Shown here: positions 42,013-52,844 of the stretch, piece after piece
Layout: every line of letters starts with the position of its first letter
Numbering within the stretch: position 1 is the first letter of the stretch
Source of the DNA: Amphiura filiformis
Taxonomy: Eukaryota; Echinodermata; Ophiuroidea; Amphilepidida; Amphiuridae
NCBI RefSeq assembly: GCF_039555335.1
Contig: NC_092637.1
Location: forward strand, 44,905,613 to 44,969,612
DNA length: 64,000 bases
Direction of reading: 5' to 3'
Translations under genes and position numbers: made by a program
Notes under the pieces: generated by a model
The model's database searches: none
What the model saw: the letters and a program-made list of their open reading frames with translations, nothing else
Told to the model about the DNA's origin: nothing

Positions 42013-43513
42013 TATTCCTATATTTTTACAAGGGCTGGTTTGAAGCCCTCAACAGGGTGACGCAGTGTTTGCTTTTTTTTTTTAATTAGTAGGTGTTGTG
42101 TAATTTTTTTTTTTTTACAATTTGCCAACAAACAACAAGTTGACTTTTTTGAACTTTATCAGTGTGGTCTTTGTAAAAGCCCTTTGGGCGGGGGTCCAAG
42201 TATGTTTTGTGGCGTATCATCAAAGTGCGATATAGGATCCACCTAAATGCTGGTAACTTCAGTCAAAGATTGGCTGCGGATTGCCAAGCAAACGCACGCT
42301 GCGGGTCACACCATTTTCAATTTGTAAGCTTCAATTTTCATTTTAAGTTTGAAAATGGGTTTGGGTAAGTGGGGTAGCTCCCAGTCTACTTGGGTACAGT
42401 GGTATAATCTGGGCCGGGGGTGTACCGGGCCACCAAGCCAAGAGGGGCAAATTTACTAAATAGTCCTGCTGATTTCCTTCTAAATTGACTTTACCGCAAC
42501 AATTAGCAATTTTAACGCCAAAATGGGTCAAAGTTTGATAGCTTGGGCAAAATTTGACAAAAGTTTTTGACAAAATGGTTGATGTTCCTGATGATTAATT
42601 CTTAACTAATATCAATTTCATGCTTGTTTAAACTGTCGCTCTGTGTGGAGACACACTTGGGTCCTGATGGGACCAGACCCAAACTAAAGTATCAAGCCAG
42701 GTTAAATGCCTATATAAGCATGCTGGCCTATATAGAAAGAGAAGCGAAAAAGTATCAAGTGTTTAAGTAAATTTCGAAACAAAATACCAAATTTAGCATT
42801 TAGGCTTTAATGCATTTATAAGAACAATACGGAAGCAGAAGAATATTTATTTGCAAAAATAAAGGTACGCTTTACTTTCCATTTTATTTTCGTAAATGAA
42901 GGTTTGACTTTTAGTGCCTTTTTTGTTTTAGGCAATGGCTGCATGATCATATACTTGTATTACCCACCGTTTTGTAATCATGTTTTTTAATTTAATTTTT
43001 GCTGTTGATTTTTCTTAAGGCTGTCGCCTTAATGGGCTTAACGTTTAAGCGGTCAAAAAAAACCATGCATTAAAGTTACCATAGGATATGACTGTCACCA
43101 TTAATTAAAATTTTGAAACTATTAAACTATGGACAGTTCGGTGAAAAACGGTGTGCATTTTTCAAATTTAGTGTCCACTTATTTTTTTTCTTTTCATAAT
43201 AAAAATGCAATATAAACATCGAAAGACAAAAAAGTTCGGTGGTTATATTTTGAGTGACTACATGTTCATTTCACACTGACAGTAAATATTTTTAAGGGAA
43301 AAAAACGCAAATTTAATTTCTGATAAAATATTGATTTGTTACCTAATGACCCAACAAAATAAATGAGTGACACTCATGGAGGTGATAGACTGAATGAGTT
43401 TGGGAAAAGAGCTCTTCATTTGTGGTTCATTGCTGTTAACTTGTATCATATGATATCATTATATTGAGAAATGTGTAGACCTAAACAATATATTTTGTGC
43501 TTTATAATTACAG

Positions 43514-44383
43514 CTGGCATCTGCTGAGATTTGTGCACATCCACATCAATTCATTGCTGGTCCTTGGGAGCTTGAGAAGAAGTTTGGTCATCAAGATGGT
43601 AGGCTGCATAGTGCAAGGGTAATAGCACTGTGTCCCAATGCCGACATTGCAGTAGTGTCCTACTCGACTCATAGAGTATGTATGTATAGTAATGAAGGGT
43701 TATACAAATCTGATCTGGACCTCAAGCAAGGGATGGATCCTGGAGTGACACCATGGCCTTGGAATGTCACTGTCAATGCGGAAGGCATCATCTATGTGAC
43801 TTGTAGGCAATATGTACTAATGTATACTGCACAATGTGTGTATAAAGGTAGATGGGTAGGCATGTCTCCTTATAAACACAACCCCTCTCATTATGAGAAC
43901 ACATGGCTACTTGGTCTGACAATAGATAGCAATGATCAGCTGCTGGTAGGTCAAGTAAAGAGCCCTATGTATATCAGCAAACACAGACAAGATGGATCTC
44001 GCATTGCCAGTATCAAGGTAAAAATTGAACCCTTCTACCTGGCTGCTACATCTCATGACACAATTGGCATCAGTGATAAGAGCAATACTGTACAGATAGT
44101 AGACAGCACAGGACAAGTGTTGCATACTCTCAACACTAATAGACAGGTGTCATTCTGGAATCCTTCTGGAGTGTGCTGCTATATAAATGACATATTGGTG
44201 TGTAACAGCGACTTGGGTAACACTCATGAGATCTCATGCTTCTCTGTGTCTGCTGAATACCTAGGATCTATTACTGTTGGAAATAGACCATTGAGTGTGG
44301 CCATTGCAAAAGATAACAGTAAACTACTGGTGGGATGCGAAGACAGGGCACTTGTCTATGCAAACAAATCATTCACTTTGTAA
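43514..44383 (+). CDS. Kinase-propeller gene, exon 2: NHL-like beta-propeller domain
   Basis: The acceptor AATTACAG ends at 43513. From 43514 the frame is open in phase 0, matching the phase-0 donor at 36324, and codes 289 residues before the stop at 44381-44383. The sequence has repeating four-strand blades typical of NHL-type six-bladed propellers: FGHQDGRLHSARVIALCPN, DIAVVSYSTHRVCMYSNEG, WNVTVNAEGIIYVTCRQYV, LGLTIDSNDQLLVG, IGISDKSNTVQIVDSTGQVL, DILVCNSDLG, and LSVAIAKDNSKLLVGCEDRA. About five to six blades can be counted. Such domains bind proteins, peptides or RNA. Joined to exon 1 the protein would be about 545 residues: kinase, then propeller. The joint is inferred from phase and orientation, not from RNA. 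Confidence 0.82.
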   Translation: MASAEICAHPHQFIAGPWELEKKFGHQDGRLHSARVIALCPNADIAVVSYSTHRVCMYSNEGLYKSDLDLKQGMDPGVTPWPWNVTVNAEGIIYVTCRQYVLMYTAQCVYKGRWVGMSPYKHNPSHYENTWLLGLTIDSNDQLLVGQVKSPMYISKHRQDGSRIASIKVKIEPFYLAATSHDTIGISDKSNTVQIVDSTGQVLHTLNTNRQVSFWNPSGVCCYINDILVCNSDLGNTHEISCFSVSAEYLGSITVGNRPLSVAIAKDNSKLLVGCEDRALVYANKSFTL

Positions 44384-44623
44384 ACTAATATTAAGCCTTC
44401 ATGTATTTTCATTGATTCATGCTAATTCTAATATGCGAACTTATGTTTGCGTTGTGGGTGGTCCAATTTTAACAATTCATTTCCCTCACATTGAGGCCCA
44501 TCACCAAAAACTTCTTATTCCAAGTTCAGGTATGAGAATGACCTATTTTAAAAATACTGAACAGTGTAAAAAACCCTGAAAAAAAGCGTGAAAATGGCCA
44601 AAAAGACCTAAAAACAAGCTGAA

Positions 44624-44643
44624 AATAAATTTATATAAATAAA
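44624..44643 (+). other. Possible polyadenylation signals of the kinase-propeller gene
   Basis: Two AATAAA hexamers (44624-44629 and 44638-44643) lie about 250 bases after the stop codon, a reasonable 3'-UTR length. Confidence 0.4.
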
Positions 44644-45910
44644 ATTGCGTAAATTTCATAATGAAAGGTTTCTATATTTGGTTATAAGCTGTTTTCAAAG
44701 AGATAATATCCAGGGAGTACCTACTCAGAATTGCCCTGTATGTAGTCTGCATACCGCTGCATGTGGTAAATCCTTCATATTGATTTGTCATGTATGGATA
44801 CCAAAATAGTGTCGTGTACCTCAGGCATTTATAGGCAAAGGCCCAATATTTAGAGAAAAAAAAACCCGATGTTTTTACTATCCTCTACCTATGACAGACG
44901 ACAGGCAGGTCCAATATTTTGAGTAATTATCCACTACGATTACACAAACAATGTAAACATGCATGCTTTTTAATTTTTGAGTTGAGTGCCCCCCACCTCC
45001 CCGATTACATGCACAATGCAAACATGCATACATTTTAATTTGAAATTTACTGGGTGAATTTCAATATAATGCAGAGGTACACTATTATGTCCTCCATGAA
45101 TGACACGCAGACATGGCAGAGTCAGTTCTCTTTGGGTCTAGTCTCTTTGACAGTTTTATATTTACAAGTGCAAAGTACTTTAGTACATGTAGATCATCAA
45201 AGTAAATGTGTTATAGGATAATTATTTATAGGTTGAAGGTCAGTGCCTACGCATACGCATCTTTATTCCAAGTTTGTATTTAAATTGCTCCACTGATTTG
45301 CATTCTTGAAGCAAAAATGTTTATCACAGCGGTCCGTAGACTAGTATTTTTTTGTTTTCTATTGGATTTTGACATACTGTATCTTCTAATTTGCACTCAT
45401 TTTGATAGAGCACCTTTTCCGAGTACACAATAATCAAAAGTCATATAATCATATATTTTCAATCCACTACATAATTAATTCACACATGTAACACAATCTA
45501 ATCCAATGAGGTAAAACGAGGCAATTTTGAAAACAGTATTAACTTTTCCAATAATCTAGCATACAATTGCAGATATCCTAACATCCATGTTTTCACAATT
45601 TTGAGGGTTCTTTTTTGTATATTTTGCTTCCAATTTTTGTCTATACATGCATTTGAATTTCACAATTGCCACCTTCGGCCTGATTGGATTAGATCAGATT
45701 AGATCAGCTTGGGTCACATAATTTCTAAACATTACATTTTGTTATTAAACTTACCCCCCCATCTTATAGAGGCAAATTTGGTTGAACATCCTACAAAACC
45801 GGGGGTTGCATCTGGATTATCTATAGTAAATATTTTTGTACTGTAATTATTTGGTACCAATTTAAAGCGGGATGCCCAATTTATTATTTGCGGTTTTCAT
45901 CTTGAATGAA
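44644..45910. other. Gene-free stretch
   Basis: AT-rich DNA. 45060-45160 carries a fragment of the dispersed family seen at 33800-33990 (GAGGTACACT, CCTCCATGA, ATGGCAGA). Otherwise nothing was recognised. Confidence 0.4.
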
Positions 45911-46613
45911 TGGGCTATTCCAGAAAATAGGTGCACACCCCCTATAGAGGAATACATTTTCAATCAAAGAAATTTCCGGATTTCCAAGTCTGCTTTCTGA
46001 AAACGACTGGATTTCCAGTTGCCAATGTTACTGCAAAAAGCTTGGAAATCCAATCAAATGAAGGAAAAATCATGGAAATGTTGAAAATGAGCTCTCAAAT
46101 TGAGGATTTCTGATTTTAAACTATTTTCTGCCGGATTTTTTTTGCATTTGGGCACTTTAAGGGGTACTACACCCATGTGGTAAATTTTTGTGACTATTTT
46201 TGCATTTTTCTTAAAATTAATTACACACTGGTAACAAAAGTTATGTATATTATTGGGGCAAGGTATCCAATTACTACACTGAAATTTCAGTGACTCAAGA
46301 CAATCGGTTCAGTATATATGATAGGAAACGAGGTACATCCTAGCGGTACCTTATTTCTGATCATAAATAACAAACCGCTTGTCTTGGGTCACTGAAATTC
46401 CAGTGTAGTAATTGATTCCTTGCCCTATAATATACATAACTTTTGTTACCACTGTGTTATTAGTTTTGAGAAAATGCAAAATAGACACAATATTTATCGA
46501 GGGGTGTAGTACCCCCTTAAAAGTCTGGATTTCCAACAGTCACGACTGGACAAAAAGTCCGGATATCCGAACTCCTCTATAGGGGGTGTGCATCTATTTT
46601 CTGGAATAGCCCA
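45911..46613. mobile_element. MITE carrying a nested TTAA-flanked MITE
   Basis: The ends TGGGCTATTCCAGAAAATAG and CTATTTTCTGGAATAGCCCA are perfect inverse copies; the TIR extends through GTGCACACCCCCTATAGAGG. Without the nested 46157-46520 element it would be about 340 bp. Confidence 0.85.
46157..46520. mobile_element. TTAA-flanked MITE, copy 3 of 3, diverged
   Basis: TTAA occurs at both ends with GGGGTACTACACCC / GGGGTGTAGTACCCCC. The interior is palindromic but differs from copies 1 and 2 in the centre (CAATTACTACACTGAAATTT against AATTCCAGTGTAGTAATTGA). It sits inside the 45911-46613 element and so inserted later. Confidence 0.82.
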
Positions 46614-46919
46614 ATGACAAATTGACCCAAATACCAGCTGAAATACCCCATCTGCAATGTTTCATGCTAGAATTTCAATCCGTTTTGATATGAGAACTGA
46701 GAGTGTGATTTTTGTATCCCTATAGAATACTGTGTAACCCTAATATTGGTCGATCAAATGTGTCACCTTTCTGTTCATAAATCCAAACCAAACGCCTTTC
46801 AGCACCTCAAATTTCACAGGGTCAATGAGAAAAATATGAAGATTCTTCTAGTACTTCTGGTAAAATTTGGGGTCCAGGGGATGAGGCTATAAGAGATCGG
46901 GCCATGTCCCTTTAAGTAT

Positions 46920-47282
46920 AGGCCTAACAGTGGCGTCCGTGGCCGCCCCAACCCCGGGGGGCTGAAGAAAATTCAATTTTGCCGCCCCTTCCTCAACAGC
47001 CCGAAAAGGTTGACCTAATTTTTTCTCGGTCGTTTGAAAAGTGAAGAGCAAAAAAAAAAAAGGTTTCAGGCGCAAGCGCCCAAAAAGCACCACATTTCGT
47101 TGTATAGTACCATTTTTTACTAAATTTTCCGCCCTTTTTTATTTACTAATTCTTTTTTTCATTTTTGCCGCCCCTGTTTTTGCCCCCCCTTCTTCTTCCG
47201 CCGCCCCTTCATTTTGGCCGCCCCCTGCTTTTAACCCCGGGGGGGCTGGCGCCCCAAAGCCCCCCAAAAAAAAATACGCAAG
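46920..47282. repeat. C/G-rich low-complexity repeat debris
   Basis: Runs such as CCGCCCCAACCCCGGGGGG, TTGCCGCCCCTTCC and AACCCCGGGGGGGCTGGCGC recur around A- and T-rich stretches. It resembles the G-rich MITE interiors elsewhere in the window, but no clean ends are visible. Confidence 0.45.
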
Positions 47283-50099
47283 ATGCCTAAGGTATCGGTC
47301 TTCACCACATGCCTCAACCAATCTCCCACTTACGGATCTTTTGAGCACATCGATGTCTCGATCTCCCAGAATACATCCACCTTGAGACTTATCAACTTAT
47401 ACCGCCCTCCACCATCACGTGAGAACAAGCTTACGTCTAAAATGTTCCTCAGTGATTTTTCCACCTTTTTGAGAATGTTCTGTCCTCGCCAAGAGACATA
47501 GTTAGTGTCCTTCGACTTCAACTATCATGTTGACGATCAAAATGATCGGGCGCATCTGATTTTTCTGATCTTATTGATGAAGCTGGACTTGAACTGCACG
47601 TTAATGGCCCCACCCACCGATCTGGACATACTCTTGACCTTCTGCTCTCGCAAAAAGAGTCCAACGTGATCCGTGATGTTAACCTTGCAATTGGTTTACC
47701 GTCTGACCATAACGCGGTGGTGTGCGGTTTCAACTTTGAAGAAAAAACTAGTGTACAGACAAATCCGCGAAATCGACATTGATCAGTTCAACAAGGACAT
47801 TGAACTGTCAGCTCTGTTTATTCATCCTGAAATAGATCTTATCGAGCTTACCAGGCAATATGACGATGTGCTTCGTGATCTTCTTGATCTTCACGCTCCT
47901 GTTAGGGAAAGATCAGTCACCGTAAGACCAAATTGTCCTTGGTATTCCGACGATCTTCGCCGTGCAAAGAGAACAAGCGTCGTCTTGAGAGAAAATATCG
48001 CAAATCAAAGCTCGAGGTTGATAGACAAATCTACAGTGATGCTTGTGAGTCCTACAGATCTGCGCTAGAAGCCTCCAAACGAGAGTAGGCCTATCACAAC
48101 AGCAAGATAACTAACAGCAGTAGCAAAGAACTATTCCGGATTGTTAATACTCTCACAAATCCGAACACTGATCGTACTCTTCCAAGCCATGAGTCGCCAG
48201 AATCTCTCGCTAATGAGTTTTCCAACTATTTTGTTAGCAAGATTCAGAACATTCGTACCAACTTAGACTCTGTCCCTCCCACTGAACTTTCCGCTACTCT
48301 CCATGAGCAATGCACTAGTTCATTTGTTGAGTTCAGTGAGCTTTCAGTGGACACGGTTCTCCGTCTAATCATGGAATCTCCACCGAAAAGCTGTTCCATG
48401 GATCCAATCCCGACCCCGCTTCTGAAGAAATGTGCTCATACTCTCGCTCCGATTGTTACTCGTATCATCAATCTCTCGCTTACTACCGGCGTTGTACCAC
48501 CGTGCTTTAAAGTCGCTAAGGTGACTCCGTTGAAGAAGCAATCACTGGACAAGGACGTCTATAAGAACTACAGACCTGTGTCACTCTTGAGTTTCCTTTC
48601 AAAGCTTCTTGAAAGTTCAAGTTCAAGTTGCATGAAAGGTGTTGCATGCTGCAGATACAGGAGTATTTTAGCGCTAACAGTCTTCATAGCAATGCTCAAT
48701 CTGCTTACCGTCCCCACCAAAGCACTGAGACTGCTCTTTTGAGAGTTCAGAACGATATTCTTCGTGCAATTGACAACCACAGTGAGGCAGTGCTCATCCT
48801 TTTGGATTTGAGCGCTGCTTTCGACACGATCGACCATCATGTTCTCCTCCCAATACTCGAGCATTCTGGCACAGCATTACATTGGTTCACCTCATACCTT
48901 GAAGAGCGCTCCCAATGCGTCACCATTGGAGACTCTGAATCAACACATCACAAGCTTGTTTGGGAGTGCCTCAAGGATCGGTATGCGGGGCACCTCTTTT
49001 ACATTCTATAGCGGCCCCCTGAGCGACATTATCGCGAAACACGATCTCATGCACGTTATGCACGCTGGCGACACCCAAATCTACGTCATCTTTAAGCCTC
49101 AAGAAAGGGAGTCCATATAATTCATCGTCTTGAAGCTTGTATCAAGAGCATCAAATCGTGGGCGATTAACAACAAGCTCCAATTCAACGATGAGAAGACC
49201 GAGATACTACACTTCAGCTCCCGGTTTATCGGCACTGAAAATCTTCCTTCGATTGGAATTGATGACTCTCATATCAACTCAAGCCCTGAAGCTCGCAATT
49301 TGGGAGTCATATTGGATACCCATCTTAAACTGAAATCTCACATCAGCAACATCTGTCGTGCCGGCTGGGCTTTAATATACAAACTTGGACGAATTCGAAA
49401 GTATCTGGACAATAATACCACAGAACGCTTAATCCATGCCTTCATCATTTCGCGCTTGGACTCTTGCAACAGTCTCCTGTTTGCTTTGCCTGAATGTGAT
49501 CTTTCAATAACTCCAAAGACTCCAAAACGCTGCTGCTCGCCTGGTCACCTGCATCAAACGCAATGAACATATAACTCCCATCCTTAAACAACTGCACTGG
49601 CTCCCAATTTCCCATCGCATTAGGTATAAAGTTCTCCTGCTGGTTTACAAAACTCTCATTGGACATGCACCCACTTATTTAGCCGATCTTATTGCACGCT
49701 ACAAGCCTTCTCGCACGCTCCGGTCTTCATCGCTCAATCTTCTCAAATTCCCGTCTCCACCTCCACGTACCATCTTCTATGGACATAGAGCATTTTCAGT
49801 GTCCGCCCCAATGCTCTGGAACACTCTGCCAATGGAGATTAGGAGCGCAGCTTCAATTGCTGAATTCAAATCTAGACTCAAGACTTTTCTTTTCAATGAT
49901 TATTTTGACTAATGTGTTTTTATTATTGTATATTCTGATGCTGTTATATTATGTTTTCTTGCCATGAATTGTAGTTTTATGGTTTTATGATGTGTAATTT
50001 TAAGGTTTGCTGTAATTAATTTTCTGTATTATGTTCAGCGCTCAGAGGCTTTTGTAATGTGCGCTATATAAATCCCTTGTTATTATTATTATTTATTAT
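47283..50099 (+). mobile_element. CR1/L2-like LINE, 5'-truncated and inactive
   Basis: Pieces of one protein appear in several frames. First comes the end of the APE-type endonuclease (LRLINLYRPPPS, DFNYHVDD, and LPSDHNAVVCGF with the SDH motif). Then come the RT fragments (SCSMDPIPTPLLKK, YRPVSLLSFLSKLLES, AQSAYRPHQSTETALL, LDLSAAFDTIDHH). Last is the C-terminal region (LGRIRKYLD, LHWLPISHRIRYKVLLLVYK, FSVSAPMLWNTLP, FKSRLKTFLF). The catalytic YADD box reads HAGDTQIY, and at least four frameshifts are seen, so it cannot be active. The 3' end GCGCTATATAAATCCC followed by TTATTATTATTATT marks the LINE terminus. No target duplication was determined. Confidence 0.88.
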
Positions 50100-50734
50100 A
50101 AAGCTTACAGGATTCTGAAGCTGATTTCGATTCATGAATATCGTCTTAATAATTAATATTGTACATAAACTATATACATACAAGGTGTCCCATAAAAAGG
50201 TAACATGTAGAAAATGAACCGCATTTTATGATGGTCCAACAAAACAATGTAATTTTTTCAGATATTATTTATTCATCCTTCTTGTAACTGCTTGCTAAGT
50301 TTCAATTCCGTATCTTAAAAAAGCAACTTAACTTATGAGCGCAAGATGACAGGGGTGTGAAAAGTGGCTAACCATCAAAATATCGCACAACAAAAGTTGA
50401 ACACAAGCACGACTTTGTTTTCAGATTTTTGTGTCAGTTCCTGCAGAACTGACACCTTTAGTACAGGTTTGACGATCACGTGACAATTCGAATCATCATA
50501 TCGAAATATCACGTGCTCTGTAAAAATATCAATATCGATATCGATACTATTCGTCAATTCAGCCCCAAACCAAATCGCCCACATGCCAATTCGAACCCTG
50601 TATATTGATGTACAAAAAAAGTTGGCCAAATTTAACTATTTCGTGATTTTCTCCATTTACACCAAATCTGTATATTTAGATGAATTGATGTCTTGCATTC
50701 GGTCACAAACCAATTCGTTGTACTTTGTGCAATA
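50100..50734. other. Gene-free stretch holding one mariner-like terminus
   Basis: At 50180-50210 ACAAGGTGTCCCATAAAAAG, then GTAACATGTAGA, looks like a Tc1/mariner terminal repeat. An inverse partner lies at 55095-55137. The rest is unassigned. Confidence 0.5.
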
Positions 50735-51720
50735 ACCCTCTATCTTTTAAACCAAATATCCTAAAGAGTAGATGCGATGTCGAACTTTTCCTCTGGTCAT
50801 AAAGAACAAAACAAGTCAGCGTTCAGCAGTATCTGTACGTAGTCAGCAGTTTGTGGCCCTCACAACACGGGCTTCCGGTCCTAGGAAATGGAATATTACT
50901 GATAAATATATAAAGATGGCAAAATCAGTAAACCAGTTTAAGTTATAAATAAAGAAAAGTCTAATAAAAAATTACATCTAATATTTAGGGATTATTTAAT
51001 GACCTCACCCATCCCCCCCCATCTCCACTCCAACTATCAATTTCTTGTGTGGACTGTGGAATATCTATATGAAATGTTATAAATATTTATATTGGAGTCT
51101 TTCTTTGCATGTTCTTCTCCTCTTTCTTTTTTCTTTTATTTGTTAACTTTGTGTAATTGTATGTTGTAACTTAAGGCAGTGTAAGGGGGCGCTCACTTCA
51201 GGCCTTTTGAGTATCTCCACATTCAAATGTTGTGTCTTTTATATTTTGTATGTTGATTTGAATGAAAATAAAATGATGTATGATGATGATGATGTACATC
51301 ATTTCCTACAGAGTCGTGAGATATGTCAAACTTTTCCCTTGGTCATAAGGAACAAAAAAGTCAGTGGTCGCATATCTGTAGGATCATTGGTTAATAAGTT
51401 ATATTCACTTATTTATATTTTTAACCAAATATCCTAGAGAGTCGTGCCATATGTCAAATTTTTCCTCTGGTCATAGGAACAGAAAAGTCAGTGGTCGCAT
51501 ATCTGTAGGATCATTGGTTAATGAGATATAGTCACTTTTTTTTAAAAATTTTGTGCAGTTAACCCTCTATCTTTTTAACCAAATATCCTCGAGTCGTGCC
51601 ATATGTCGAATTTTTCGTCTGGTCATAAGGGAAAAAAAGTCAGTGGTCGCATATCTGTAGGATCATCGGTTAATGAGATATAGTCACTTTTTTGTACGTT
51701 GTGCACTTAACCCTTTTTTT
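50735..51720. repeat. Tandem repeat, units of about 125-155 bp
   Basis: Three clear units start near 51308, 51437 and 51591, sharing GAGTCGTGCCATATGTC, TCTGGTCATAAGGAA and TCAGTGGTCGCATATCTGTA, GGATCATTGGTTAAT. A diverged fourth unit lies at about 50740-50840. Unit length varies through T-rich spacers. Confidence 0.8.
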
Positions 51721-51852
51721 TTTTTTTACTTCTGGATATCGTTTGGAGTCAAATGATTTTTCATTTTAAAGCTTATGATATATTTTCTAAACACGAAATA
51801 AAACAAAATTGACCGCGAGCCGACTTTACAGCTGTTTCGAGATGGACGGTCA

Positions 51853-51894
51853 CATATATTCATTAACATATTTTAATATGTTAATGAATATATG
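51853..51894. repeat. Perfect 42-bp palindrome
   Basis: Two 20-bp arms (CATATATTCATTAACATATT and its complement) are separated by TT. It is entirely AT-rich apart from two pairs per arm. Confidence 0.9.
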
Positions 51895-52844
51895 TTAATG
51901 AATGATTTAAAAATCGTTTATCCCTTTTGGTCAATATCGAACTGGTTTGTGGCTGACTTAGCTTGGGGCCAAATGCATGAATTGGCATATGGCCAAGTCA
52001 ACTGTGGACGAATTGATTTGGCCGAATCGATCTGCTTCCATGCTGACCAGGAAGTGCCGAAAAATTACGTACTTTTACAAGGCAAAAGGCAACTTTTCTA
52101 GGCATTGTTGACATGGTGCCTTCGCCCAAAAAGGTTTCCTACTATAAAGACCTAACTTTTGAGATGGTTTGTATGTTTGAAGGTGCAAAATTAACAATAA
52201 GCTTAAAATCATGGCCCGGTTTACCGCCGAGTTTTGCAACGACTTTGACAGATGACGTCAGACACTTATCTCTGTCTCGATAATATCGACATAAGTCTTG
52301 ATAGTAATACGCTGTTTTACTTAGCCTATATCTGGTGGCAGCAGCATTTTTCTACAGTAACGTGATAAATGCGCCGGCGGATAATACACGGGGGGAACTG
52401 ACGGTGTCCACATCTTTTTTTCTTTCTTTCTTTCTTTTTCAGTTTTTGTATTTTATCAGTACTTAGAGCTGGTGGGGAGAGAAAGCATTAAAATACATTC
52501 AGGAAAAAATCCTCGAACCAAAGATGAAGGCTCCATTTCAAAATCAAAATTACAAAAAAAAAAAAAAAAAACACCAGACAATGAGCAGGTTCAACGACCC
52601 ACAGAAGGAAGATGACAAAACAGAGTCCTGACCCTATCCGAATCCTATTTTGACCTTTACACAAATAAACCACCAGCCCCTTCTTCATCACATACAATAT
52701 TTTTATAAAAACATCCAGCATATCCAGTGTTAATTAAACAAAAATCTTTTTGTATTGCGCTGGTATAGGAGTTGCAAGGGCCTGATACTTTGCTGATATC
52801 GAATGATGAAATTCGCCATCTTCCTCCTGTGAAAAAATTTGAAA
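51895..52844. other. Gene-free stretch with simple repeats
   Basis: It includes a (TTTC)n run at about 52415-52440 and a 17-base A tract near 52553. No gene was recognised. Confidence 0.45.

Larger units (their letters stand above)
36324..43513 (+). other. Intron of the kinase-propeller gene (7,190 bp)
   Basis: It begins GTAAGTCC and ends TAATTACAG. Contents: a tRNA-like relic (37075-37145), satellite DNA (37430-40880) split by a 2.2-kb transposon, a foldback element (41296-41750) and a hairpin (41824-42012). The stretches 36435-37070 and 42013-43513 show nothing recognisable. No further exon was seen inside, though small exons cannot be ruled out. Confidence 0.7.

Noticed and set aside
47041..47385. 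Proline-rich frame of 114 codons
   Set aside because: It is translated C-rich low-complexity DNA running into the LINE.
48347..49120. Possible active reverse transcriptase
   Set aside because: The YADD box is replaced by HAGD and the frame shifts several times; the LINE is dead.
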